Assembly: GCF_030732225.1 (NCBI RefSeq)
Contig: NZ_CP132230.1
Location: 586,001-650,000 of the forward strand
Origin: Streptococcus iniae
Lineage (GTDB): Bacteria; Bacillota; Bacilli; Lactobacillales; Streptococcaceae
DNA: 64,000 nt
Reading direction: 5' to 3'
Below, in pieces: positions 45,984-54,919 of this stretch (positions are counted from its first letter, which is position 1; every line of letters begins with the position of its first letter). The notes below the pieces were generated by a model. That model was not told the origin of the DNA. It saw only the letters and a list, made by a program, of their open reading frames with translations, and made no database searches. The position numbers and the translations under genes are program-made.

Positions 45984-45992
45984 ATTTTAGCA
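45984..45992 (-). promoter_or_regulatory. Extended -10 of the HAD gene (leaderless geometry)
   Basis: Minus strand TG-C-TAAAAT (45992-45984), then six bases, then the ATG at 45977. Confidence 0.6.
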
Positions 45993-46054
45993 TAAAAACC
46001 TTTTCATAACTAAATTCCTATCTTTTTGATTTTTATTGTGTTAAACTAGTTTAG

Positions 46055-46114
46055 TTGTTAATTGAACGACAAATAATATAAAAGGCTTATAAGGCAGCTT
46101 CGCACTGCTTTTTT
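46055..46114 (+). promoter_or_regulatory. cshA promoter and leader terminator
   Basis: TTGTTA (46055-46060), 16-bp spacer, TATAAA (46077-46082). The short leader then forms a hairpin, AAGGCAG (46091-46097) with CTGCTTT (46105-46111), followed by T's to 46114, ahead of the start at 46130. It may be an attenuator. Confidence 0.5.
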
Positions 46115-46129
46115 AGAAAAGAGAAACAA

Positions 46130-47761
46130 TTGAAATTTACAGAATTAAACTTATCAGAAGACATCCAATCAGCTGTTGTAACAGCAGGTTTTGAAAAAGC
46201 ATCTCCTATTCAGGAAATGACTATTCCATTAGCTTTGGAAGGTAAGGATGTTATTGGTCAGGCTCAAACAGGAACTGGTAAAACAGCTGCATTTGGTCTT
46301 CCAACCTTGAATAAGATTCGCACGGATGACAATATCATCCAAGCATTAGTGATTGCACCAACGCGTGAATTAGCGGTACAAAGTCAAGAAGAACTTTTCC
46401 GTTTTGGTCGTGATAAAGGTGTTAAAGTTCGCTCTGTATATGGCGGATCAAGTATTGATAAACAAATTAAAGCATTGAAATCCGGTGCTCATATTGTTGT
46501 TGGTACACCAGGTCGTTTACTAGACCTTATCAAACGTAAAGCATTGAAACTAGAACATGTTGAAACATTGATTCTTGATGAAGCTGATGAAATGTTAAAC
46601 ATGGGCTTCCTTGAAGATATTGAAGCTATTATCAGTCGTGTTCCTGAAGAACGTCAAACGCTCCTATTTTCAGCAACAATGCCTGCTCCAATTAAACAAA
46701 TTGGTGTTAAGTTCATGAAAAATCCTGAACATGTTCAAATTAAAAACAAAGAATTAACAAATGTTAATGTTGAACAATTCTACGTTCGTGTTAAAGAACA
46801 AGAAAAATTTGACACCATGACACGTCTTATGGACGTTCAACAACCAGAACTTGCTATTGTTTTTGGTCGTACAAAACGTCGTGTTGATGAAATTACCCGT
46901 GGTCTTAAATTACGTGGTTTCCGTGCAGAAGGTATTCATGGAGACCTTGATCAAAACAAACGTTTACGTGTTATTCGTGATTTTAAAGGGGACCAAATTG
47001 ATATTTTAGTTGCAACTGACGTTGCTGCGCGTGGACTTGATATTTCAGGAGTTACTCACGTTTATAACTACGACATCACTCAAGATCCAGAAAGTTATGT
47101 TCACCGTATTGGTCGTACGGGTCGTGCTGGTAAAACAGGTGAGTCTATTACTTTTGTATCACCAAACGAAATGGGTTACTTGTCAATGATTGAAACATTG
47201 ACTAAAAAACAAATGCTTCCACTGAAACCTGCAACAGCAGAAGAAGCATTCCAAGCGAAAAAGAAAATTGCTCTTAAGAAAATTGAACGTGACTTTGCTG
47301 ATGAGACTATTCGTTCAAACTTTGACAAATTCAAAGGAGATGCAATTCAATTAGCTTCAGAATTTACACCTGAAGAATTAGCGCTTTATATCTTGAGTTT
47401 AACCGTTCAAGATCCAGACACCCTACCAGAAGTTGAAATTGCACGTGAAAAACCATTACCATTTAAATATGTTGGTGGTGGTCATGGCGGTGGCAAAAAA
47501 GGTAAAGGCGGCCGTGGTAGAGATAACCGTGGACGTGGTGGCCGTGATGGTGACCGTCGTGGTGGTTACCGTGGTGATCGTAACCGTGATGACCGTGATA
47601 ATGACCGTCGTCGCAACAAACGTGATAAACGTGACAACCATGATGCAAGTGCTAGTGGTAGCCGCAAACCAAAACGTAATGCAAAAGAATTTTACAATAA
47701 AGACAAAAAGTCTGGTAATAAAAAGGATTCAGGTTTCGTTATTCGTCATAAAGGTGAATAA
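46130..47761 (+). CDS. cshA: DEAD-box RNA helicase CshA
   Basis: 543-residue DEAD-box helicase of mRNA decay and cold adaptation. Q motif SPIQEMTIPLALEGKD, motif I AQTGTGKTAA, Ia PTRELAVQ, II DEAD in LILDEADEMLNMGF, III SAT, V ARGLDIS, VI HRIGRTGRAGK. The tail is rich in Arg, Gly and Asp (RGRDNRGRGGRDGDRRGGYR), which binds RNA. TTG start (46130) because no in-frame ATG lies near the conserved N-terminus; the SD is weak. Controlled by a leader terminator. Confidence 0.95.
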   Translation: MKFTELNLSEDIQSAVVTAGFEKASPIQEMTIPLALEGKDVIGQAQTGTGKTAAFGLPTLNKIRTDDNIIQALVIAPTRELAVQSQEELFRFGRDKGVKVRSVYGGSSIDKQIKALKSGAHIVVGTPGRLLDLIKRKALKLEHVETLILDEADEMLNMGFLEDIEAIISRVPEERQTLLFSATMPAPIKQIGVKFMKNPEHVQIKNKELTNVNVEQFYVRVKEQEKFDTMTRLMDVQQPELAIVFGRTKRRVDEITRGLKLRGFRAEGIHGDLDQNKRLRVIRDFKGDQIDILVATDVAARGLDISGVTHVYNYDITQDPESYVHRIGRTGRAGKTGESITFVSPNEMGYLSMIETLTKKQMLPLKPATAEEAFQAKKKIALKKIERDFADETIRSNFDKFKGDAIQLASEFTPEELALYILSLTVQDPDTLPEVEIAREKPLPFKYVGGGHGGGKKGKGGRGRDNRGRGGRDGDRRGGYRGDRNRDDRDNDRRRNKRDKRDNHDASASGSRKPKRNAKEFYNKDKKSGNKKDSGFVIRHKGE

Positions 47762-47770
47762 TCAAATGAC

Positions 47771-47804
47771 AAGAATTGAAATGATTTTCAATTCTTTTTT
47801 TTAT
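47771..47804 (+). terminator. Terminator of cshA
   Basis: AAGAATTGAAA (47771-47781) pairs with TTTCAATTCTT (47786-47796), then T-run. Confidence 0.85.
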
Positions 47805-47836
47805 TTTCAAATTTGTTTTCTTTTTTGAATGCTTTC

Positions 47837-47845
47837 TGTTATAAT
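47837..47845 (+). promoter_or_regulatory. Promoter of kup
   Basis: Extended -10 TG-T-TATAAT (47837-47845). Confidence 0.6.
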
Positions 47846-47897
47846 GGGTTCATCCATTTGGGTATATTTTATATAATATTTTAGGAGGAAGATTGGG

Positions 47898-49916
47898 ATG
47901 TCAAATGCCAATCACCCGGCTTTTGATAAAGCAAGTAAAGCCGGATTTATCATTGCACTCGGAATTGTCTATGGAGACATAGGGACAAGTCCTCTTTATA
48001 CCATGAATTCATTAGTGGAAAATCAAGGTGGAATTAGCTCGGTATCAGAAGCTTTTATTCTAGGTTCAGTTTCCTTAATTATATGGACCTTAACCTTGAT
48101 CACAACCATTAAATATGTTTGGATTGCCCTGAAGGCGGATAACCATCATGAAGGTGGAATTTTCTCGCTTTATACCCTGGTTCGAAAAATGTCGCCATGG
48201 TTAATTGTTCCAGCAATGATTGGTGGGGCTACTTTATTATCTGATGGGGCACTCACACCAGCTGTTACAGTGACTTCGGCAATCGAGGGCTTAAAGGCTG
48301 TACCAGGAATTAGCCATATTTATCAGAATCAAACTAACGTCATCATAACCACCCTTTTGATTCTGCTGACGCTTTTTTCCATTCAGCGCTTTGGGACAGG
48401 TGTTATTGGTAAGTTATTTGGACCAATTATGCTGCTTTGGTTTAGTTTTCTTGGTCTGACTGGGATTTATAATAGTTTAGGCCATCTTGCTATTTTTAAA
48501 GCCATTAATCCTTACTATGCTATTCATTTATTATTAAGCCCAGAAAATCATCGTGGCATTTTTATCCTAGGTTCCATTTTCCTTGCAACAACTGGTGCAG
48601 AGGCCCTTTACTCAGATTTGGGACACGTTGGTCGAGGAAACATTTATATGAGTTGGCCATTTGTAAAACTTTGCATCGTCTTATCGTATTGTGGACAAGG
48701 GGCATGGGTTTTAGCCAATAAAAACAGTGGAATTGTCTTGAATCCATTCTTTGCCAGTGTTCCAGAAAGCATTAGGGTTTACTCGGTTATTTTAGCAACT
48801 TTAGCAGCTATTATTGCCTCACAAGCTTTGATTACGGGTTCCTTTACTCTAGTGGCAGAAGCCATGCGTCTTAAAATTTTCCCACTTTTTCGTGTGACCT
48901 ATCCTGGCGAAAGTTTAGGACAATTGTATCTTCCTGTTATTAACTGGATTTTATTTCTTATCACATCGTGTACAGTCCTTTATTTTAGAAGTTCAGAGCA
49001 TATGGAAGCTGCTTATGGTCTTGCGATAACCATAACCATGCTGATGACGACAATTCTCTTGTCTTATTTCCTTATTAAACAGGGCATGAACGCAGGTTTA
49101 GCTCATTGTATCATGGCATTTTTTGCTTTGGTTGAATTTATTTTCTTCTGGGCTTCCGCTGTCAAATTCTTACATGGTGGCTATGTTGTTGTGATTATTG
49201 CCTTTGCAATTTTATTTCTGATGTTTATTTGGCATCAAGGCACCAAAATTGTTTTCAAATATGTTAAGTCACTTAATTTGGTGGATTATAAAGAGCAAAT
49301 TAGGGCACTTAGAGATGATACCAGTGTGGATTTGTATCAAACCAATGTGGTTTATTTAACCAATCGTATGAAAGATAATATGATTGATCGCTCTATTCTT
49401 TACTCTATTTTGGATAAACGTCCTAAACGAGCTAAAGTCTATTGGTTTGTCAACGTCAAAGTTACAGATGAACCCTATACCGCAAAATATAGAGTTGATA
49501 CCTTTGGCACAGATTACATGGTTAAAGTTGAACTCTTTTTAGGATTTAGAATGCCTCAGTCTGTTCCAAGATATTTGAGAACTATTGTTCAAGATTTAAT
49601 GACTAGTGGTCGTCTCCCCCTTCAAGAACAGGAATTTTCAATTACTCCTGGTCGTAAAGTTGGTGATTTTAGATTTGTTATTATTGAAGAAAGAGTTTCA
49701 AATGCAAGACAATTAAATGCTTTTGAACGCTTTATTATGCAAACGAAAGCAAGTATAAAGCACTTCACAGCCACTCCGTCCCGTTGGTTTGGTTTGCAAT
49801 ATTCAGAAGTAACAGTGGAAGTGGTCCCATTAATTCTTTCAGACATTCTTAAACTGCCAATTAAAGAAATGGAAGAAGTACTGGAAGCTCCAGTAGAACT
49901 GGCCCCAAAAAGCTGA
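47898..49916 (+). CDS. kup: KUP-family potassium uptake protein
   Basis: 672-residue KUP/HAK transporter. About 12 helices in the first 430 residues; the family signature [16 protein letters not shown] at 25-40; a C-terminal cytosolic domain after about 440. The SD AGGAGGA precedes the ATG. It is the likely K+ (proton-coupled) importer. No riboswitch fold is evident in the short leader. Confidence 0.95.
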   Translation: MSNANHPAFDKASKAGFIIALGIVYGDIGTSPLYTMNSLVENQGGISSVSEAFILGSVSLIIWTLTLITTIKYVWIALKADNHHEGGIFSLYTLVRKMSPWLIVPAMIGGATLLSDGALTPAVTVTSAIEGLKAVPGISHIYQNQTNVIITTLLILLTLFSIQRFGTGVIGKLFGPIMLLWFSFLGLTGIYNSLGHLAIFKAINPYYAIHLLLSPENHRGIFILGSIFLATTGAEALYSDLGHVGRGNIYMSWPFVKLCIVLSYCGQGAWVLANKNSGIVLNPFFASVPESIRVYSVILATLAAIIASQALITGSFTLVAEAMRLKIFPLFRVTYPGESLGQLYLPVINWILFLITSCTVLYFRSSEHMEAAYGLAITITMLMTTILLSYFLIKQGMNAGLAHCIMAFFALVEFIFFWASAVKFLHGGYVVVIIAFAILFLMFIWHQGTKIVFKYVKSLNLVDYKEQIRALRDDTSVDLYQTNVVYLTNRMKDNMIDRSILYSILDKRPKRAKVYWFVNVKVTDEPYTAKYRVDTFGTDYMVKVELFLGFRMPQSVPRYLRTIVQDLMTSGRLPLQEQEFSITPGRKVGDFRFVIIEERVSNARQLNAFERFIMQTKASIKHFTATPSRWFGLQYSEVTVEVVPLILSDILKLPIKEMEEVLEAPVELAPKS

Positions 49917-49926
49917 CGCCTATAAA

Positions 49927-49956
49927 AAAGCAATGAGATCAGTTCTCATTGCTTTT
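49927..49956. terminator. Bidirectional terminator, kup / GIY-YIG gene
   Basis: AAAAGCAATGAGA pairs with TCTCATTGCTTTT (49944-49956) around a 5-nt loop. It overlaps the end of the minus-strand gene. Confidence 0.8.
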
Positions 49957-50217
49957 ACTTTGATGTTGGGCAATATAAGCTAATTTTTGTGCCCGATTTT
50001 TTCGTTTTTTGAATAAAGCTTCTGCACTCATGGCTTCTTGTTTACTTGGAAAGCTTTCAGAATAAATTAAAGTCACAGGTATGCGAGCCTTTGTGTATTT
50101 TGCTCCCTTTCCTGAATTGTGCATTTTTAGGCGGCGTTCAAGATTTGTTGTATAGCCGGTATATAAGGTTCCGTCTGAACACTCTAAGACATACATATAA
50201 GCAGAGGTTTGATTCAT
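49939..50217 (-). CDS. GIY-YIG domain protein (UPF0213)
   Basis: 92-residue UPF0213 protein made of a single GIY-YIG nuclease-like fold: [20 protein letters not shown] (about 7-26; here Y-V-L and Y-T-G), [16 protein letters not shown] and the Glu in the [10 protein letters not shown] helix. Function of the family is not established. I chose the ATG at 50217 with GGGA upstream; a start at 50229 adds four residues. Follows the TrmN6 gene on the same strand after about 70 bp. Confidence 0.88.
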   Translation of the reverse strand: MNQTSAYMYVLECSDGTLYTGYTTNLERRLKMHNSGKGAKYTKARIPVTLIYSESFPSKQEAMSAEALFKKRKNRAQKLAYIAQHQSKSNEN

Positions 50218-50288
50218 TGATAGTCCCATTCTAATAGGAAATAAAAGCCTTATTAGGCGAGAAATAAGGTATTCTATGGAAAGTAATG

Positions 50289-51056
50289 TTAGGTCGCTTT
50301 AAATTGAGAGTTTTGCCCAAAATAAATATCATAAATATGGTCTGTATAGTCCCCATTATCATTATGCACAATAAGGGGGGGCAATATTTTAAGGCCATCG
50401 GTAGAACCGTCTTTGATCGCTTCTATCAGTAACATATTAGCGTCCTTACCCAGTTTAGGATAGACAAACTGAATGCGCTTAGGAGCTAAACCATTGCTTC
50501 TGAGACAATCCAAAATATCAATGAAGCGGTCTGGTCTATGAACCATTGCTAGGCGACCATTTGACTTGAGAACGTGACGGCTAATCTGACAGATTTCTTC
50601 TAAATTGGTTGTGATTTCATGCCTAGCTAATAAGTAGTGTTCCGAGAGATTTTTTTTAGATGTTTCACTACTTTTAAAGTAAGGAGGATTGCAGAGGATC
50701 AAATCAACACCTGAGCGTGGGGCATGGTTTAAAAGGTTTTTTAAGTCATCGCAGACCATAGTTACTTGATCTTCGAGCTGATTGAGTTTTATGGAGCGTT
50801 TTGCCATATCAGCTAGTCTTTCTTGAATTTCAACTTCAAGAATAGTAGCCTTAGTTTTGGTGCTCACAAAGAGACCAACAGCACCATTTCCAGAACATAA
50901 GTCAACAATACGACCTCTAGATGGAATTTTAGGAAAACGTGATAGCAAGACACTATCGATAGAATAGCTAAAGACATCTTTGTTCTGAATAATTTTCACG
51001 TCGCTTGAAAAGAGTTGATCAATTCTTTCGCCCGTTTTTAATAAGTTACTTGTCAT
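50289..51056 (-). CDS. trmN6: TrmN6/YfiC-type SAM methyltransferase
   Basis: 255-residue class I methyltransferase. SAM loop [13 protein letters not shown] (about 53-65) and N6-adenine motif NPPY in [14 protein letters not shown]. By family it methylates N6 of A37 in tRNA1(Val). I chose the ATG at 51056: its -10 element ends six bases upstream, so the mRNA is predicted to be leaderless. A longer frame (from 51131) has no SD and runs into the divergent plsC promoter. Confidence 0.88.
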   Translation of the reverse strand: MTSNLLKTGERIDQLFSSDVKIIQNKDVFSYSIDSVLLSRFPKIPSRGRIVDLCSGNGAVGLFVSTKTKATILEVEIQERLADMAKRSIKLNQLEDQVTMVCDDLKNLLNHAPRSGVDLILCNPPYFKSSETSKKNLSEHYLLARHEITTNLEEICQISRHVLKSNGRLAMVHRPDRFIDILDCLRSNGLAPKRIQFVYPKLGKDANMLLIEAIKDGSTDGLKILPPLIVHNDNGDYTDHIYDIYFGQNSQFKAT

Positions 51057-51062
51057 AAAAAT

Positions 51063-51071
51063 ATTATAACA
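51063..51071 (-). promoter_or_regulatory. Promoter of trmN6 (leaderless geometry)
   Basis: Minus strand TG-T-TATAAT (51071-51063), then six bases, then the ATG at 51056. A TTACCT at 51091-51086 gives a 17-bp spacer. Confidence 0.65.
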
Positions 51072-51134
51072 AAAAACTGGAAAAGAGGTAATAGTAGAGG
51101 CATTAACCAATGACTTTCCCAATGCCTTCATTCA

Positions 51135-51143
51135 TGGTACAAT
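51135..51143 (+). promoter_or_regulatory. Promoter of plsC
   Basis: Extended -10 TG-G-TACAAT (51135-51143). Confidence 0.6.
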
Positions 51144-51175
51144 AAGTAAGAAGTGATATACCAAAGGAGAAACCT

Positions 51176-51913
51176 GTGTTTTATGCTTATTTAAGAGGCT
51201 TAGTTGTTTTTTTATTATGGGTTGTTAACGGCAATGCCCATTATCATAATGAAGAAAAAATACTAAAAGCTGATGACAATTACATTTTAGTTGCCCCACA
51301 TCGCACATTCTGGGACCCTGTATATATGGCCTTTGCTGCCAGACCTAAACAATTTATTTTTATGGCCAAAAAAGAACTCTTTACGAATCGTCTTTTTGCT
51401 TGGTGGATAAAAATGTGTGGAGCCTTCCCAATTGACCGTGAAAATCCAGGTCAAGATGCCATTCGATACCCAGTAAATGTTTTAAAAAAACAAAATCGTT
51501 CGTTAGTCATGTTTCCAAGTGGCAGTCGTCATTCAAAAGATGTTAAAGGTGGTGTAGCAGTTATTGCTAAGATGGCCAAAGTCAAAATCATGCCAGCAGC
51601 CTATGCAGGGCCAATGACCCCAAAAGGTTTATTAGCTGGAGAACGCGTTGATATGAACTTTGGTAACCCGATTGATATTTCAGACATCAAACGCATGAAT
51701 GACGAAGGAATTGCAGAAGTAGCGAATCGAATTCAAGCAGAGTTTGACAGACTTGATCAAGAAAATCAGATTTACCAACCGGGTAAAAAACGTCATCCAC
51801 TGACTTATATTTACAGAATCCCACTAGCCCTAATTCTTGTTGTTATCCTTCTTTTAACAATGCTCTTTTCATATATTGCAAGCTTTATTTGGATGCCTGA
51901 AAAACACCGCTAA
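51176..51913 (+). CDS. plsC: 1-acyl-sn-glycerol-3-phosphate acyltransferase
   Basis: 245-residue membrane-associated enzyme that makes phosphatidic acid. Block I APHRTFWDPVYMA with H-x4-D (about 41-53), block II GAFPIDRENPGQ, block III MFPSGSRHSKDVKGGV, block IV MPAAYAGPMTPK. An N-terminal hydrophobic segment and a C-terminal helix (about 210-240) anchor it. GTG start with SD AAAGGAG. Confidence 0.94.
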   Translation: MFYAYLRGLVVFLLWVVNGNAHYHNEEKILKADDNYILVAPHRTFWDPVYMAFAARPKQFIFMAKKELFTNRLFAWWIKMCGAFPIDRENPGQDAIRYPVNVLKKQNRSLVMFPSGSRHSKDVKGGVAVIAKMAKVKIMPAAYAGPMTPKGLLAGERVDMNFGNPIDISDIKRMNDEGIAEVANRIQAEFDRLDQENQIYQPGKKRHPLTYIYRIPLALILVVILLLTMLFSYIASFIWMPEKHR

Positions 51914-51916
51914 AAA

Positions 51917-51942
51917 AATTCACAAGACTGTGGATTTTTTTT
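51917..51942 (+). terminator. Terminator of plsC
   Basis: AATTCACA (51917-51924) pairs with TGTGGATT (51929-51936), then T-run. Confidence 0.75.
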
Positions 51943-51948
51943 ATTTTT

Positions 51949-51956
51949 CTCGAATA
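51949..51956 (+). promoter_or_regulatory. SigX (ComX) box candidate upstream of comEA
   Basis: CTCGAATA, one base from the TNCGAATA competence box, preceded by a T-tract, 17 bp before the comEA ATG. Confidence 0.6.
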
Positions 51957-51973
51957 AACAATTGAGGTGAAAA

Positions 51974-52648
51974 ATGGAAGATTTATTCTTGAAAGTTAAT
52001 AATTGGATTACTGAAAAATATACTCTAAGCAGACTAGTGACACTATTGCTTACACTAACTCTCATACTTATTGTCTTTTTTACGTTTTTTGGAAAACCAA
52101 AGGCTAATCAAGCAAAAGAAGAAAAATTAATACCCAAGTTCGAAAAAGTTGATCAAACAAGGACAGAGTCTCTAGACAGTAAGACTATTGAGAGTCAGGG
52201 AGAAGCTAACGAAATAGTTGTCGATGTCAAAGGTGCCGTTATGCACGAGGGAGTCTATCATCTTAAAGCAGGGAGTCGTGTTACGGATTTAGTTCAAATG
52301 GCAGGTGGGCTGAGTCCAGAAGCAGATCGTAATGCCTTAAATTTAGCAGAAAAATTATCTGATGCAAGCATGATTTACGTGGCTAAAAAAGGCGAAATAA
52401 ATAGTTCAGAGCTAGTTCTCAAAGCTGCAGCATCTAGCTCTGATAAGCAAGACGAAAAAATTAATATTAACAAGGCCAGTGAGGCGGATTTGACAAAAAT
52501 TCCAGGTGTCGGTCAAAAGCGGGCTCAAGAAATCATTGCAGAACGCGATAGACAAGGGGGTTTTAAAAGCATTGATGATTTGCTTAAAATTTCAGGAATT
52601 GGGCAAAAAACCTTGGATAAATTAAAAAATGACATCACTGTTGACTAA
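51974..52648 (+). CDS. comEA: Competence protein ComEA
   Basis: 224-residue membrane-anchored DNA receptor of transformation. Membrane helix at about 20-41, an SLBB domain (VVDVKGAVMHEGVYHLKAGS, about 77-96), and a C-terminal helix-hairpin-helix (INKASEADLTKIPGVGQKRA, about 163-182) that binds double-stranded DNA. SD GAGGTG precedes the ATG. Overlaps comEC. Confidence 0.95.
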   Translation: MEDLFLKVNNWITEKYTLSRLVTLLLTLTLILIVFFTFFGKPKANQAKEEKLIPKFEKVDQTRTESLDSKTIESQGEANEIVVDVKGAVMHEGVYHLKAGSRVTDLVQMAGGLSPEADRNALNLAEKLSDASMIYVAKKGEINSSELVLKAAASSSDKQDEKININKASEADLTKIPGVGQKRAQEIIAERDRQGGFKSIDDLLKISGIGQKTLDKLKNDITVD

Positions 52649-54878
52649 GTATTTTCCAATTGAACCCATACAATTTTCGTTCTTGCTGGTTTTCTTCTTC
52701 TATGCGATCTTTTGCCCCAGTCTTTTAAACTATTGTTTACTCGTTTTTTTTCTTTTTTTCTTGATTAAGCATTATGGCTTGAAACAGTTAGCTGTAGTTT
52801 TGATTATCTTGATTTGTAGCAGTCTCTATTTTTCAGGGCTTAAATACCATCAAAAGAGGCAGTTTCAGCATCAGCCAAACCATATTTCACGCATTGAGCT
52901 CCTCCCAGATACCATTAAGCTTAATGGTGATTTAGTGAGTTTCACAGGTCGCTATCACCATAACCATTACACTATTTTTTACAAACTTAAAACGAAGAAG
53001 GAACATGATTTTTTCAAGCGTAATACAGACTTTTTAACAATCACTTCTGATATCAAACTTGAAAAAGCAGAACAAGTCCGAAATTTTAATGGCTTTAATT
53101 ATCGCTATTTTTTGAAAAACCAAGGTATCTATAGACTAGGAAAACTTAAAACGATTGAAAGCATTAGCTATTGTAGGCCCAAAAATATATATGACCAGTT
53201 TAAAGTCTTAAGGAGAAAAGTGATTGTTTGGTCATTGGAGGTTTTTCCTGAACCAATGTCTCATTATATGGCTGGTCTTTTATTTGGCTATTTAGACAAG
53301 TCTTTTGGAGAAATGACAACGATTTTTAACCAACTAGGTATTATTCATTTATTTGCTTTATCAGGTATGCATGTTTCTTTTTTTATCAAAAATTTTAGAA
53401 AACTATTAATCTTACTTGGCATTCCAAGAGACTTTTTCCCATTTTCTGAAGTTCTCTTTTCCTTTTTTTATGCTGCAATGACTGCTTATAGTGTTTCAGT
53501 TCTTAGGAGTTTGCTGCAAAAAAACCTCAATAATATAGGGATAAAAGGACTGACGAATTTAGCGGTGACCATTGTCATTATGTTTTTGATACACCCCTTT
53601 TTTCTCTTAACCGCAGGAGGTGTTCTTTCCTTTACCTATGCTTTTCTTTTAGGAATGATTAAAATTGAAGGGAAAAACTCCTTAAGAAATCAGTTGAAAA
53701 AATCTGTCATGCTATCACTAGCTGTTTTACCTGTCTTACTTAGCTTTTTTTCACAGTTTAATCCTTTAGCTATTGTTTTAACCTTTATTTGTGGTTTTTT
53801 ATTTGATCAATTGATTCTACCTGGATTAACAGGAATATTTTTCCTTTCCCCTCTTTTAAATTTAGGTCTTGTCAACCCTGTTTTTCTTTTACTTGAACAC
53901 TTATTAAAGCTTGTAAATTATTCCTTAGGAAAAGCAATCGTTTTTGGAACACCGAATCATTTCCAAGTCATGCTAATTAGTTTTTTAGTCGCTTTACTAT
54001 ATGACTATAGAACCATTTGGAAACCCACAAAGAAAGTTTGGATAGGTTTTCTTATTCTAGGAGTATTTTTAAGTCTAAAGTACCCATTAATAAATGAAGT
54101 TACTGTTATTGATGTTGGCCAAGGGGATAGTATTTTTGTCAGGGATATGACAAACCACACCCTTTTGATTGATGTTGGAGGTGTTCATTATAATCAAGGT
54201 AAGAAAGACTGGCAGAAACGTCATCAAAGCAGTAATGCAGCAAAAACCTTGATTCCCTATTTGAAATCAAGAGGTGTTTCATCAATTGACCAATTGCTTC
54301 TAACCCATACCGACACGGATCACGTAGGAGATATGGAAGAGGTTGCTAAAGCCTTCAGGATTAAAGAAATCTTAGTTAGTGCAGGAAGTTTGACTAATCA
54401 AGCTTTTGTGAACCGCCTTAAAAAAATGGCAATAAAGGTAAAACTTGTGATGGCAGGTGATACCCTTTCTATTATGGGAAGTCATTTGCAGGTCCTCTAC
54501 CCTTGGGAAGAAGGCGATGGCAAGAATAATGACTCACTTGTATTGTATGGAAAGTTATTGAATCAGACTTTTCTCTTTACAGGAGACTTGGAACAAGCAG
54601 GTGAAGAAGCAATCATGAAGCATTATAAGCCTCTTAAAGTTGATGTTCTAAAGGCAGGTCATCATGGATCAAAAGGATCTTCTACAGAAAGCTTTATTGA
54701 TGCATTGAATCCCCAAATTAGTCTCATATCAGCAGGAAAAAATAACAGTTATAAACACCCTCATAAAGAAACTATAGATAGATTTAACAGGAGAAATATT
54801 ACTGTTTATCGAACAGACCAGCAAGGAGCAATTCGTTTTATAGGCTGGAAGAGGTGGCAGATTGAGACTAGCCGATAA
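52629..54878 (+). CDS. comEC: Competence DNA-translocation channel ComEC
   Basis: 749-residue polytopic membrane protein that passes single-stranded DNA into the cell. An N-terminal OB-like domain, the Competence domain with FALSGMHVSFF (about 240-250) and a C-terminal metallo-beta-lactamase domain with DVGQGDSIFVRD, HTDTDHVGDMEE and AGHHGSKGSSTESF. Start overlaps comEA by 20 bp. Length and motifs are intact. Confidence 0.95.
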   Translation: MTSLLTKYFPIEPIQFSFLLVFFFYAIFCPSLLNYCLLVFFLFFLIKHYGLKQLAVVLIILICSSLYFSGLKYHQKRQFQHQPNHISRIELLPDTIKLNGDLVSFTGRYHHNHYTIFYKLKTKKEHDFFKRNTDFLTITSDIKLEKAEQVRNFNGFNYRYFLKNQGIYRLGKLKTIESISYCRPKNIYDQFKVLRRKVIVWSLEVFPEPMSHYMAGLLFGYLDKSFGEMTTIFNQLGIIHLFALSGMHVSFFIKNFRKLLILLGIPRDFFPFSEVLFSFFYAAMTAYSVSVLRSLLQKNLNNIGIKGLTNLAVTIVIMFLIHPFFLLTAGGVLSFTYAFLLGMIKIEGKNSLRNQLKKSVMLSLAVLPVLLSFFSQFNPLAIVLTFICGFLFDQLILPGLTGIFFLSPLLNLGLVNPVFLLLEHLLKLVNYSLGKAIVFGTPNHFQVMLISFLVALLYDYRTIWKPTKKVWIGFLILGVFLSLKYPLINEVTVIDVGQGDSIFVRDMTNHTLLIDVGGVHYNQGKKDWQKRHQSSNAAKTLIPYLKSRGVSSIDQLLLTHTDTDHVGDMEEVAKAFRIKEILVSAGSLTNQAFVNRLKKMAIKVKLVMAGDTLSIMGSHLQVLYPWEEGDGKNNDSLVLYGKLLNQTFLFTGDLEQAGEEAIMKHYKPLKVDVLKAGHHGSKGSSTESFIDALNPQISLISAGKNNSYKHPHKETIDRFNRRNITVYRTDQQGAIRFIGWKRWQIETSR

Positions 54879-54904
54879 AGAAACGCCGCTAAAAGCTAAG
54901 AAGA

Positions 54905-54913
54905 TGGTATAAT
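54905..54913 (+). promoter_or_regulatory. Promoter of holA (leaderless geometry)
   Basis: TG-G-TATAAT (54905-54913), then six bases (54914-54919), then the ATG at 54920. Confidence 0.65.
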
Positions 54914-54919
54914 AAAGAT

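Noticed and set aside
47433..47828. Val-rich plus frame over the 3' end of cshA
   Set aside because: It arises from the repeated CGT/GGT codons of the RGG tail read in another frame.
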